Shown: piece by piece, positions 8,830 to 17,841 of the stretch
How positions within the stretch are numbered: the first letter of the stretch is position 1
Layout: each line of letters begins with the position of its first letter
Assembly (NCBI GenBank): GCA_045809745.1
Contig: JBJMXE010000004.1
Coordinates: 49,850 to 113,849 of the forward strand
Source of the DNA: DATFCK01 sp045809745
Lineage (GTDB): Bacteria; Verrucomicrobiota; Verrucomicrobiia; Chthoniobacterales; UBA10450
DNA length: 64,000 bases
Direction of reading: 5' to 3'
Notes under the pieces: model-generated
What the model saw: the letters and a program-made list of their open reading frames with translations, nothing else
What the model was told of the DNA's origin: nothing
Databases searched by the model: none
Made by a program: the position numbers and the translations under genes

Positions 8830-8903
8830 TGGCTGCCTCGCTAGGACTCGAACCTAGACAAAGAGATCCAGAATCTCTCGTGCTACCATTACACCACGAG
8901 GCA
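8830..8903 (-). tRNA. tRNA-Gln (anticodon CUG)
   Basis: On the minus strand the gene starts TGCCTCG, pairs with CGAGGCA at the 3' end, and has a TTCGAGTCC T-loop region and an encoded CCA. The anticodon stem AGAGA/TCTCT closes the loop TTCTGGA, giving anticodon CTG. The U1-A72 pair is typical of bacterial tRNA-Gln. Confidence 0.95.
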
Positions 8904-9059
8904 ATTAAACGGGGCGGGAAAGTAATATCCGATCAGCGTCTTTGGCAACTGCCGTCCGGTGCGTTTGTGGCTATTCAGTGAGCCTGCGGCCGGTTGGCGA
9001 GATTCGTGGGACGAGACTAGCTCGTCCCTCCGCTAATGTGGCGAGATCGCGGTTTCGCG

Positions 9060-10070
9060 TTATTTAGCGTGTTTCGCGGACTCTGCTGCCTTCCCTGAGC
9101 GGGATCGCGACGAAGGCTTGGTGCCGTTGAGCACGATTTCGTCGCCTTCGCGGGCGGGTTCCACGACCAGGGACTTACCTGCACCCTGGGCCGACGATTG
9201 AGCGGCTGAGACCATGTTATCGATCATTGAATCGTTGTGAGTAGGATCGTGATGAAACAGCACGAGCTTTTTGACTTCGGCGTCACTCGCCAGAGCGACA
9301 GCCGTAGTCAACGAACCGTGCCCCCAACCGATGTGGGATCGGTATTCCTCGTCCGTATATTGTGCATCCAGGATCAGCACATCAACTCCTTTGAGGAACT
9401 CCACCAATTCGGCGCGCCCTTTTTCGGCCCGGGCGCGAGTTTGTTCCGGGCTTAACAGGCGATGATGCGGAGCATGCAGCTTGTAGTTGTCGTAGGGCTC
9501 GGCATCCGGGAGAAACGCGATCGATCCATGGGAAGTATCGAGCCGGTATCCGACGCATACGCCTGGATGGTTCATCAGCAGTGCCCGGACACGAACCTTA
9601 CCGATTTTGAAATCGTATTTATCGAGCCGCTTGATGGTAATGCGGCCGGGCAGATCATCCAGTTTGACCGGGAAAAACGGGGTCGCCATTTGTCCGATCA
9701 GGATGTCACGCAAACCGGCGTCGGCGCCGTCATATCCAAAAATCCGAACGTGATTCTTGTCGTTGTACGACGGCAGGAAGAACGGAAATCCCTGGATGTG
9801 ATCCCAGTGCATATGGGTGATCAACAAAGAGATCTTGATAGGCTGGGCGCCGAACTCTTTCTCCAGCTTCGCGCCTAACGCCCGAATCCCGGTGCCGGCG
9901 TCGAGTACGATGATCTCGCCGTCGGCGCGAACTTCGACGCAGGTGGTGTTACCACCATAGCGAAGAGTCTCCGGGCCTGGTACCGGAATCGAACCGCGAA
10001 CTCCCCAAAACTTTAGGTGTGTAGAGGATGCTGCCTCAGATGGCATGGCCAATGGAGCGGATTGTTGCAT
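9060..10070 (-). CDS. MBL-fold metallo-hydrolase
   Basis: The product is about 336 residues from the ATG at 10070 (an upstream start at 10139 is also open). It opens with LKFWGVRGSIPVPGPETLRYGGNTTC, typical of a cAMP-phosphodiesterase/RNase Z-like branch of the metallo-beta-lactamase superfamily. The metal motif HMHWDH is at residues 86-91, LDAGTGIR lies before it, and LFHHDPTHND lies near the C-terminus. The substrate is not evident. The Lys/Ser-rich tail after about residue 310 appears disordered. Confidence 0.82.
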   Translation of the reverse strand: MQQSAPLAMPSEAASSTHLKFWGVRGSIPVPGPETLRYGGNTTCVEVRADGEIIVLDAGTGIRALGAKLEKEFGAQPIKISLLITHMHWDHIQGFPFFLPSYNDKNHVRIFGYDGADAGLRDILIGQMATPFFPVKLDDLPGRITIKRLDKYDFKIGKVRVRALLMNHPGVCVGYRLDTSHGSIAFLPDAEPYDNYKLHAPHHRLLSPEQTRARAEKGRAELVEFLKGVDVLILDAQYTDEEYRSHIGWGHGSLTTAVALASDAEVKKLVLFHHDPTHNDSMIDNMVSAAQSSAQGAGKSLVVEPAREGDEIVLNGTKPSSRSRSGKAAESAKHAK

Positions 10071-10149
10071 TCGACCCTGGCAAAACCAAGCGTTTTTGGT
10101 GCCGAATCCACAACGCTTAACGAACCAGCTACATGCCACATTGCAAAAA

Positions 10150-10171
10150 GGCCACCCGTGTACGGGTGGCC
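10150..10171 (-). terminator. Intrinsic terminator of the PEP-CTERM gene
   Basis: The arms GGCCACCCGT and ACGGGTGGCC form a perfect 10-bp stem with a two-base loop. On the minus strand the stem is followed by TTTTTGC. It lies 22 bases beyond the stop codon of the gene at 10194, the standard arrangement for Rho-independent termination. Confidence 0.85.
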
Positions 10172-10193
10172 CTTCAGCAGGAAATGTCGCGGT

Positions 10194-10772
10194 TTAGGCT
10201 CGTTTTTGGCGGCGTCGCAGGGATGGGATTCCGCCTACGATCGCAGCGCCACAGACACCAATAATTGGCAGCAGGGTTGAAAATTCGGGAACGGGGACAG
10301 AAATGCTTCCGATGTTGTCGATCTTGCTTCCAGCGTTCGGACCAGATAACCGGGTAGCTTGGGCGGCGAAATCGGCGGTGCGCAACTGGTTCGTATCGGT
10401 CACGACCGAAAAGATGCCTATCAAGGCCGAGCCGTTAATCGGAGTATCGCCGGTATAGGTCCAGGTCAGGTTAGTCAAAGATGGGTTGTCGGAAACCTTA
10501 ACAAAGGTGGGGTCGGTACCAGTTAGGGCGGATGAAAATGTCCAGCCAGTCGGCTGGGTATTGCTGCCGGAAACGAAATTTCCGAAATCGTAAATAGTGA
10601 AGAAATCGCCCTTCTGAACCATCTGATCGACCGTCACATTGGTGGTATAATCCCACGTGAAGTTTGCACCCAGCGGATTTGCCGAAGTGAAAGTGGGGAT
10701 GACGTCTGCTCGAGCGGCGGCAGTGATGCCGACACAGAGCACACAAAGGGCGAAAAGGCGCAATCTGGTCAT
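10194..10772 (-). CDS. PEP-CTERM-like sorted secreted protein
   Basis: The 192-residue product, from the ATG at 10772 (an upstream start at 10811 is also possible), has an N-terminal signal peptide (RLFALCVLCVGITAAARA). Its C-terminal sorting signal runs VPEFSTLLPIIGVCGAA and then RRRQKR: a VPE(F) motif, one hydrophobic helix and a basic end. This is the exosortase recognition layout. The middle is Thr/Asn/Ser rich and beta-strand rich, as in surface proteins of this class. No exosortase gene is in the window. A strong terminator follows. Confidence 0.8.
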   Translation of the reverse strand: MTRLRLFALCVLCVGITAAARADVIPTFTSANPLGANFTWDYTTNVTVDQMVQKGDFFTIYDFGNFVSGSNTQPTGWTFSSALTGTDPTFVKVSDNPSLTNLTWTYTGDTPINGSALIGIFSVVTDTNQLRTADFAAQATRLSGPNAGSKIDNIGSISVPVPEFSTLLPIIGVCGAAIVGGIPSLRRRQKRA

Positions 10773-10914
10773 AGATGCAGGGTTAGGAAGCCTTGAGATA
10801 CGAAGTTTCATAGCGCGGCGTCAATACTTTTCTTGTAAACGCGAGGAGCAATGAATTGGATGTGCGTACCTTATGAGACCGCGGCTCGATTAGCCGTGAT
10901 TTACTAGAATAGCC

Positions 10915-12636
10915 ATGACATCACACTCCCAAGCTTTCCGTGCTGACCGGAAAGCCCGGGCTTCCGGGCGGCGCCGGCGAAAGCAGATCTGGATCCTTGG
11001 CATCGCGGCTGTGGTCCTGGCATTGATCGCCGCCAAACCGGTCTTTCATTGGTTCAAATCGCAGCGCGCGGCGCAATTGGCCGGAAAGGCCGAGGTCCTG
11101 GCGGCTGCTGGTAAGTTGAACGACGCTGCGGACAATTATCGGGCGGCGCTCCAGCTGGATCCGGTGAGTTATCCCGCGTTGCAAGGCGCTGCCAGATTGG
11201 CGACCAGAGTGGCGCGGCCGGAAGCGCTGGATTTGTGGGAACAGGTCGTCAAAACACGGCGAGCGACCCCAGAAGATCGGCAGGAGTATGCTCAACAGCT
11301 GATTCAAGTCGGCCGGCCAAAGGCCGCAGCGGCAACGATCGAGGCGCTGGTTAAGGGCGCTCCCACGCCGAAGACGTTCCAGATCGCGGCACGGTATTGT
11401 CGGGCGGTTGGAGAGACAACAAAAGCCATCCAATTCGCCCGGTTGGCCATCAAAGGTTCGCCTAACGACCCACTTGCCAGATTTGAGCTGGCGCAGATGC
11501 TCGCGCTATCGACGGATGGGGGCGAGCGCACAGAAGCTCGCAACATCCTGTGGGAACTCACCCGGAGCGACACACCGTATCGGCAACCAGCGATAGAAGC
11601 TCTGGCTGCCGCGCCGGAACTTGCAGATTCGGAACGACAAAAACTGCTGGATCTGCTTTCTTCGGCAAGGCCTAACGACATCCGGTCCGATCTGGTTGCG
11701 GCCGATCTGCGGCTCCAGCTCCCTGGAGTTGATCCTGAACGCACTTACGATGATCTCGTGGCACGCTGGAGCAAAGGATCAGTCACTCAGGTAGTTAGTC
11801 TGGCGCGATGGCTGAACCTCCATCAGCAGTCGGAGCGCGTGCTCGCACTGTTTCCGGTAGAGGAGGCGTTGAAAAACAACCAGCTGTTACTGGTTAGACT
11901 GGACGCCCTGGCTAGTTTGCAGCGCTGGAATGACATCCACAATCTGCTTTCCGGTCCCAATCTGACGCTCGACCCATCCGTTTTGGAGTGCTTTAAAGCA
12001 CGCACCGCCCAGGAACAGAATTCCTCGTTGGACGCCGACATGCACTGGAATCACGCGCTCTCGCTCGCTTCGGGAGATCCATTGAAGCTGCGCTTCGTCG
12101 CTGATTTTGCGCAGAAAAGTCGTGCCTTCACCATCGCGCTGAAAGCGTACGAACAACTGACCAAGTTTCCTGAACACGCGGCCTTCGCTTATCGGGCAAT
12201 CGAACACCTGAGTGCCGATCCAAACGATTCATCGATTCAACGCGCCGCGGCAGAAAAGGTGGTGGCAATGGCCGGCAGCGATCCAAATGCAGCGGCCCAA
12301 CTGGCATACGTCAACCTGCTGGCGAACAAGGATGTTCAGGCAAACACCGCGACTGCGATTCGCCTGTCCCACGAGCATCCCGATCGGCTCTCGTTCCGCG
12401 TGGCTGCCGCGCTGGGTTGTCTGCGGCAACACGATCCCGGCCTGGCGTTGGATCAGTTCAAAGCACCGGCTGGCGCGCCGCCGATCGCCTGGGACAAGAC
12501 GCCTCCGGGGTGGAGAGCAGTTTATGCGGCGGTTCTGCTGGCTAACGAACAGCGTGAGGCTGCCGACCAGTTGATCAAAAACATTCCGCCGAATCAGCTT
12601 TCGGTGGAAGAGCGCGCATTGATCGCGGAGCGGTGA
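10915..12636 (+). CDS. Membrane-anchored TPR-repeat protein
   Basis: The 573-residue product has a basic N-terminus, one transmembrane helix (about residues 27-45, IWILGIAAVVLALIA) and then many helical pairs. The early ones fit the tetratricopeptide consensus, for example AEVLAAAGKLNDAADNYRAALQLDP and a second unit ending AIKGSPNDPLARFELAQ. Ala-rich helical repeats run nearly to the end. No enzymatic motif is present. It is probably a scaffold at the cytoplasmic membrane facing the periplasm. It is monocistronic, with no clear partner nearby. Confidence 0.75.
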   Translation: MTSHSQAFRADRKARASGRRRRKQIWILGIAAVVLALIAAKPVFHWFKSQRAAQLAGKAEVLAAAGKLNDAADNYRAALQLDPVSYPALQGAARLATRVARPEALDLWEQVVKTRRATPEDRQEYAQQLIQVGRPKAAAATIEALVKGAPTPKTFQIAARYCRAVGETTKAIQFARLAIKGSPNDPLARFELAQMLALSTDGGERTEARNILWELTRSDTPYRQPAIEALAAAPELADSERQKLLDLLSSARPNDIRSDLVAADLRLQLPGVDPERTYDDLVARWSKGSVTQVVSLARWLNLHQQSERVLALFPVEEALKNNQLLLVRLDALASLQRWNDIHNLLSGPNLTLDPSVLECFKARTAQEQNSSLDADMHWNHALSLASGDPLKLRFVADFAQKSRAFTIALKAYEQLTKFPEHAAFAYRAIEHLSADPNDSSIQRAAAEKVVAMAGSDPNAAAQLAYVNLLANKDVQANTATAIRLSHEHPDRLSFRVAAALGCLRQHDPGLALDQFKAPAGAPPIAWDKTPPGWRAVYAAVLLANEQREAADQLIKNIPPNQLSVEERALIAER

Positions 12637-12772
12637 AGGGGTCGGACGCGATTTGCCGAGCCCGTTGCCAATTCGATTGGCGCCACAGGCGCTCAATACG
12701 TCGCGGCTACGCTGCCCGCTCAGTTAGCATCGAGCCCGCAGGTCTCGATTCACCTCAGATACAGCGCGCGCC

Positions 12773-13165
12773 CTAGAGCAGTGTTGCGCCGAATGCGCCC
12801 TCGCCTTTTTTCCAGCGCAATTCGGGGTGGAGATTGATGTCATCCGGCGGCACCTCGAACCCGACTGATCGAAGCAAATACGAGACGCCTTCTTTGCTCT
12901 CCATCGTCTCTTTCAAGCTCCGCGCGAACAACTCGACGTACTCCTTGTAGGAATCGAGCACGAGTTTGCCTTTCGAAAAATTCTCGGCCAGCGCTTCGTC
13001 GTGATAATCGATGAGGTCAATCAAAGCCCGCCGCAGATCGAGGCGCAGCTTAGGGTCGATGACGACTTTGAACGGTGTCGCAGCCGGATTTGGGCGGCCG
13101 GAGTTTTCGGGATACGCCGCCTGCTGATTCGAGGCGACAATATGGAAATCGCGGTTTGGCTCCAT
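12773..13165 (-). CDS. Conserved hypothetical protein, 130 residues
   Basis: I do not recognise this family. The protein is soluble, with no signal peptide. Its central part is helical and acidic (LRRALIDLIDYHDEALAENFSKGKL, SYKEYVELFARSLKETMES), followed by a short beta-rich end. The frame has a good ATG at 13165, 56 bases after the hppA stop on the same strand, so it may be co-transcribed with hppA. Codon use looks like that of its neighbours. Confidence 0.6.
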   Translation of the reverse strand: MEPNRDFHIVASNQQAAYPENSGRPNPAATPFKVVIDPKLRLDLRRALIDLIDYHDEALAENFSKGKLVLDSYKEYVELFARSLKETMESKEGVSYLLRSVGFEVPPDDINLHPELRWKKGEGAFGATLL

Positions 13166-13221
13166 AAATAATCGAACGCGGTGACGCGAACGATCGCAAT
13201 CCTACCGATCCCGACGGTTCC

Positions 13222-15297
13222 CTAAAAGAAAATAGGGATGATTAAAATAGCGACGATGTTCACCACTTTGATCATCGGATTGATGGCCGGACCGGCAGTA
13301 TCCTTGTAAGGATCGCCGACGGTATCACCGGTCACGGCGGCTTGATGAGCGAAAGAGCCTTTGCCGCCGAAATTGCCTTCCTCGATATACTTCTTGGCGT
13401 TATCCCAGGCGCCGCCGCCCGATGTCATGGCGATCGCGACAAACAGCCCGGTAACAATCGTTCCGACAAGAACGCCACCGAGCACGACTGGCCCGAGCGG
13501 TTTGATAACCGCGACAGCTACCACGAAGGCAACCGGCAATAGCGCCGGTATGATCATCTCCCGAAGCGCCGCCTTGGTAACAATATCAACCGCTCGTCCG
13601 TAATCGGGCGTGTCTGCGCCGGTTAGGATGCCGGGCTTGGCTGCGATCTGCCGGCGAACCTCGATCACGACTGCGCCCGCAGCCTTGCCCACAGCATCCA
13701 TGCTGAATGCGGTGAAAATGAACGGCAGCAAGCCGCCAATAAACAAGCCGATGATCACCTTGGGTTCAGTCAGTGAAAATTGGAACGAGAAGGGCTGCCC
13801 ACTCGCCGTGACGTGCGCCTTCAGCTCTTCGACGTATGATCCGAACAGGACCAGTGCCGCCAAACCGGCAGACGCGATCGCGTAACCTTTGGTCACGGCT
13901 TTCATGGTGTTTCCGACCGCGTCGAGTTCGTCGGTTACGTGACGGACTTCTTTCGGAAGATTGCTCATCACCGCGACGCCGCCGGCATTATCGGTAATCG
14001 GGCCGAACGCATCGAGCGAGATGATGATTCCCGCCATCGAGAGCATCGCCATGACCGCGATGGCAATGCCGTAGAGACCGGCAAAATGGAAGCTGAGCAA
14101 AATCGCGATGCCGATGAAACCGACAGGTAAGGCAGTGGCGTGCTGCCCGACCGCGAGACCGGCGATGATATTTGTGGCGTGCCCAGTTTCGGAGGCACGG
14201 GCAATCTTCCGCACCGGCGCGTAGCTCATCGAGGTATAATAGTTCGTGATGAGAACTACGATGCCGGTCATTAACAGACCGATCAGTGAGGCGAAGTAGA
14301 GATCGTTAGCGGAACGCTGCACCCCGGCGATCAAGGCGCCGTTAGGGAAAAGCTGGTGCGTGGCCGGCCAAAATAAAATCGCTGAGACAATGGCACTGCA
14401 AGCGACTGAACCCATCAATACTGAAGCTGGTTTACCCGGCGCAATACTGACGAACAGAATGCCGAGGATTGCGCCCAGGACTGAAATTCCGCCGAGGACA
14501 AAAGGATAGATGATTGCCGCCTGTTGACCGGACATGGTGAGCGCTCCCACGAGGATCGCACCGATCACACTAACCGCGTAGGTCTCGAAAACGTCGGCCG
14601 CCATTCCGGCGCAGTCGCCCACATTGTCGCCGACGTTGTCCGCGATTGTGGCGGGATTCCGCGGATCGTCTTCTTCCAGGTTCTTTTCGATTTTGCCGAC
14701 AAGATCTGCGCCGACGTCAGCAGCTTTAGTATAGATACCGCCTCCGAGACGGGCAAAAACGCTGATCAAACTGGCGCCCAAGGCCAATCCCACCAGGCTG
14801 TGCACCGCGTTCGCCTGCCCAATCGCGTTGGTCGCCACATAATAGAAGATGCCGACCGCGAGCAGCGCGAGGCCAACAACCAGAAGGCCGGTCACGGCAC
14901 CGCCGTTGAACGCAACCCGAAGAGCCGCCGTGCGCGATTGGCTGGCGGCCTGAGTGACACGGGCGTTCGCCAGTACGGCGATACGCATCCCAATGTATCC
15001 GGCAACAAGCGAGCAAAACGCTCCAATAAAAAATCCAAGGGCTGTCCACTTGTCCTTGAAGAAAAACAGCAGAATAAACAGCACCACCGCGATCGCGCTG
15101 ATGGTGATCACCTGACGATTTAAATATGCTTTAGCGCCTTCCTGAATCGCCCCGGAGATCTCCCTCATTCGCTCGTTGCCGGGCGAACATTTCACAATCC
15201 GGCCGATCAGCACAAATGCGAAAAGCAGGCCGATAACGGCGCAAACCATCGCCATTGGCACTCCACTGGTGAGAAGGTCTAAAGCAAGAATTGTCAT
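13222..15297 (-). CDS. hppA: Membrane-bound proton-translocating pyrophosphatase, K+-independent type
   Basis: This 691-residue protein has about 16 membrane segments. It hydrolyses cytoplasmic pyrophosphate and pumps protons outward. The catalytic loop DVGADLVGKIEKNLEEDDPR and the following ADNVGDNVGDCAGMAADVFE are intact, as is the C-terminal DTVGDPYKDTAGPAINPM. The segment GNTMKAVTKG has Lys at the position that is Ala in K+-dependent enzymes, so this is the K+-independent, H+-pumping type. It acts as an energy saver by recovering energy from biosynthetic PPi. Confidence 0.95.
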   Translation of the reverse strand: MTILALDLLTSGVPMAMVCAVIGLLFAFVLIGRIVKCSPGNERMREISGAIQEGAKAYLNRQVITISAIAVVLFILLFFFKDKWTALGFFIGAFCSLVAGYIGMRIAVLANARVTQAASQSRTAALRVAFNGGAVTGLLVVGLALLAVGIFYYVATNAIGQANAVHSLVGLALGASLISVFARLGGGIYTKAADVGADLVGKIEKNLEEDDPRNPATIADNVGDNVGDCAGMAADVFETYAVSVIGAILVGALTMSGQQAAIIYPFVLGGISVLGAILGILFVSIAPGKPASVLMGSVACSAIVSAILFWPATHQLFPNGALIAGVQRSANDLYFASLIGLLMTGIVVLITNYYTSMSYAPVRKIARASETGHATNIIAGLAVGQHATALPVGFIGIAILLSFHFAGLYGIAIAVMAMLSMAGIIISLDAFGPITDNAGGVAVMSNLPKEVRHVTDELDAVGNTMKAVTKGYAIASAGLAALVLFGSYVEELKAHVTASGQPFSFQFSLTEPKVIIGLFIGGLLPFIFTAFSMDAVGKAAGAVVIEVRRQIAAKPGILTGADTPDYGRAVDIVTKAALREMIIPALLPVAFVVAVAVIKPLGPVVLGGVLVGTIVTGLFVAIAMTSGGGAWDNAKKYIEEGNFGGKGSFAHQAAVTGDTVGDPYKDTAGPAINPMIKVVNIVAILIIPIFF

Positions 15298-15330
15298 GTG
15301 GTTGCGCTAAAGCGCAGGACTGTATGAAGA

Positions 15331-15347
15331 TTTGCCAAGGTGGCAAA
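15331..15347. promoter_or_regulatory. Short perfect palindrome upstream of hppA
   Basis: TTTGCCA-AGG-TGGCAAA lies 34 bases before the hppA start on its 5' side. It could be an operator or a leader hairpin. There is no further support. Confidence 0.3.
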
Positions 15348-15563
15348 GGCTATTTCAGCCGTTCAGAACGTGAATCGGCTAACTTTGTCACCTCGTTAGC
15401 TGGAGCCGGTTTAGCGGCGCAGGGTGGAGAGGAAAGTGCTCGCGGGTGGCGCATTGATCGAGGTAACAGACAACAATCTTCGACACCGCCGAGACCGTTC
15501 AATTACGAACATCACACGACGGCGGGCACCTGGATTCGCCAACCCTAGCCGAGGCAGGCGAGG

Positions 15564-17066
15564 TTAGACGGCGAAGAAGTGCCGAAGCCGCATCATGAAG
15601 CTCGCCCGGTACTCGCGTTCCTTCGCTTCTTCGGCTTCTGATCCGATCGCTTCTTTCAGCACGCCTTCGGTCTCCATCTTTCGGCGAGCCAGAATTTCGC
15701 TCAACTGGCGCAAGCAATCAGGTGCATCGCGAATGATCTCAGCCATTATCGGTTTGCTGATTTCCATCACGTAACAGTCGCCCTGCGCCCTTACGGTTGC
15801 GCTGCGCCGCTCACCGGTCAGCAGCGACATCTCGCCGAAGCAATCACCGGAGTTCAAAGTCGCCACTGGAATGGTGCTGCCATTCTTAGCGACTAACACC
15901 TGAGCCGCGCCCCGCAGCAGCACGAACATCGAATCGCCTTCCGCACCTTCCTCGATGACCCGCTCGCCCCGGCCGAAATGATCGAGCCGTGATTGTTTCA
16001 CGATGGTATCGAGCTGCTCTTCGGTGAGACACTGGAAGAGTGGATCGGCACGCAGGATCACGCGGGCCTCTTCCTGATCGTCGGCCGGACGCGGCGCCCG
16101 ACGTTCCAGGTGTAATGTGCGAACCGGGAACGGAATTCGGATCCGCTGCCGCTTCAGCTCGTACCAGATGTTTGTTCGAACGGCATCATTGATTTCGTTG
16201 ATCCGGGAATGATTGCCCATGTAGTACTTCACTTCATAAATCATTGCGTGATCGGCGAAATCGATCAGAAAGACCTTGACCGGCGGTTGGGCCAAAACGC
16301 CGGCAGCAGTTGACGCTGCGCGGAACAACGTGTCTTTAACCCGGTTAGGCGGAGTAGTGTAATCAATCCCAACCCGGATCCGCATGGCGTGCAGCTCGGT
16401 CGGGTAATGCAGATTGATGATCGTTTCGCGGACGATCTCATTGTTCGGTATATCGAGGTAAATGTTGTCGTTGGTGCGGAGACGGGTCGATCGCCAGTTA
16501 ATCTCCATCACTTCACCAAACCGCTCCCCGACCTGGAGCCAGTCACCCACCTTGTAAGGACGGCTGATTTGCAGGGAGACGCCGGCAATAATTCCTCCGA
16601 GCAAATTTTGCCCGGCCAGGCCGATCAGAATTGCGGCGACGCCGGATGTCGCCAGCAGGCCGGTCAACCAATGGCCTGCGTGGTAGCCGTACCACAGCAC
16701 ACCCACCAGCACGATCAGATAGATCAGGAGCGCGGCGAGTTGCCGCGGGAAATGCGGAATGGGCGTCTGTTTCTTCTGCTCGAAGTACAGGTCCCAGACG
16801 TAGCGATCAACCAGGGCAACGACCAGCGCAGCACCAAGGACAATCAGGACCGACCCGACATGACCGCGCCAATCGGCGTGAAATCCCGCCACCGCGACGG
16901 CCGTGTAGAACGCAACCGCCAGGCAGAACAGTTGAAACAGGATCCCCAGGCGGACGCCCGCGCGTCGTTTGAGAAAACGACCGATCGTTAGGGCGACGAA
17001 GAAGGTCGCGATGAAGACTCCGACCGTCACCGCTGCTCGTTGCGTTTCGACGAAACCGCTCAGCAT
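15564..17066 (-). CDS. MscS-type channel with C-terminal cyclic-nucleotide-binding domain
   Basis: The 500-residue product has four N-terminal membrane helices and then the MscS pore and beta domain: GLAGQNLLGGIIAGVSLQ, followed by VGDWLQVGERFGEVMEINWRSTRL (about residues 165-205). From about residue 345 there is a cNMP-binding domain with an intact phosphate-binding cassette, CFGEMSLLTGERRSATVRA, in which the Arg that contacts the cyclic phosphate is kept. This is the layout of the bCNG family. I expect gating by cAMP or cGMP more than by tension, but the sequence cannot prove it. It is a single gene. Confidence 0.88.
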   Translation of the reverse strand: MLSGFVETQRAAVTVGVFIATFFVALTIGRFLKRRAGVRLGILFQLFCLAVAFYTAVAVAGFHADWRGHVGSVLIVLGAALVVALVDRYVWDLYFEQKKQTPIPHFPRQLAALLIYLIVLVGVLWYGYHAGHWLTGLLATSGVAAILIGLAGQNLLGGIIAGVSLQISRPYKVGDWLQVGERFGEVMEINWRSTRLRTNDNIYLDIPNNEIVRETIINLHYPTELHAMRIRVGIDYTTPPNRVKDTLFRAASTAAGVLAQPPVKVFLIDFADHAMIYEVKYYMGNHSRINEINDAVRTNIWYELKRQRIRIPFPVRTLHLERRAPRPADDQEEARVILRADPLFQCLTEEQLDTIVKQSRLDHFGRGERVIEEGAEGDSMFVLLRGAAQVLVAKNGSTIPVATLNSGDCFGEMSLLTGERRSATVRAQGDCYVMEISKPIMAEIIRDAPDCLRQLSEILARRKMETEGVLKEAIGSEAEEAKEREYRASFMMRLRHFFAV

Positions 17067-17216
17067 GTAGTGACAGCGAAACTAACAGCCAATGGCCGGC
17101 CAAGCCAAGCGCTGTTGTTTGGGCGGGGGATCGGAACCAGGGGTATAGGGTCTGGACGAGGTGCAACGATCCGGCCCCGATCATCATTTCACCAAAACGC
17201 GAACGTCGCCCCACGT

Positions 17217-17304
17217 TGTCATCCTGAGCGCAGTCGAAGGACCTCTCCTACTTGCGTGACGCTTCACGCATTTGCGAGGTCCCTCCGCTACGCTTGGGAT
17301 GACA
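17217..17304. repeat. TGTCATCC...GGATGACA inverted-repeat element, copy 1
   Basis: An 88-base element has TGTCATCC and GGATGACA at its ends and internal GTCGAAGGACCTCTC and GAGGTCCCTCCGCTACGC segments. Related copies lie at 19450-19534, 45741-45838 and 61432-61527. Confidence 0.75.
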
Positions 17305-17374
17305 TAGCTCTGCTTCGAGCACCACTTAATGTTCGTTCGTCATCTGGAGCGGCTTATTGTGGCTCGCCGAGGTC

Positions 17375-17731
17375 CTACTTCGCCGCTGGCGAAACCGTCA
17401 GCCATGCCCAACCAGCGAGGAAGCACAGCCCGCCGATGGGCGTGATGATTCCGAGCGAGGGGATGTTGGTGATCGCCATCACGTACAAACTCCCGCTGAA
17501 CAGGATTATTCCAGCGACAAACAACCAGCCGGCGCCGCGATTCACTTTCGCCAAGCCGCCCATCGCGAACAACGCGATCGCGTGAACGATGTGGTACAGC
17601 ACCGCACTGTTCCACACCGCGGTCATTCCGTGTTGCTCCAGTTTGGATTTCAGGGAGTGCGCTCCAAATGCGCCCAGCGCGATTGCCAGGAAAGCTAATC
17701 CGGCGCCGAGACGAGGAATGATGGAAGACAT
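17375..17731 (-). CDS. DUF423 family membrane protein
   Basis: From the ATG at 17731 the 118-residue product has four membrane helices and the DUF423 (YgdD/TMEM256-like) hallmarks ALGAFGAHSL near the start and WNSAVLYHIVHAIAL in the second helix. The function of the family is unknown. The open frame extends to 17776, but those residues lack family resemblance. It lies just downstream of the MFS gene on the same strand, with about 110 bases between. Confidence 0.85.
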   Translation of the reverse strand: MSSIIPRLGAGLAFLAIALGAFGAHSLKSKLEQHGMTAVWNSAVLYHIVHAIALFAMGGLAKVNRGAGWLFVAGIILFSGSLYVMAITNIPSLGIITPIGGLCFLAGWAWLTVSPAAK

Positions 17732-17841
17732 GCCCACACGGTAGATGGAGGGGCGAGCTCCTGCGAGCCCGCTCACAACGTGGCTGACGAAAACGCGGCG
17801 GCGTCGCAGGAGCTCCGCCCTCCGTCTGTGGATTGGCTAGA

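Noticed and set aside
13342..15123. Several plus-strand frames opposite hppA, one of 199 residues
   Set aside because: They are rich in His, Arg and Asp, as expected for the antisense of a membrane protein gene, and they resemble no known protein.
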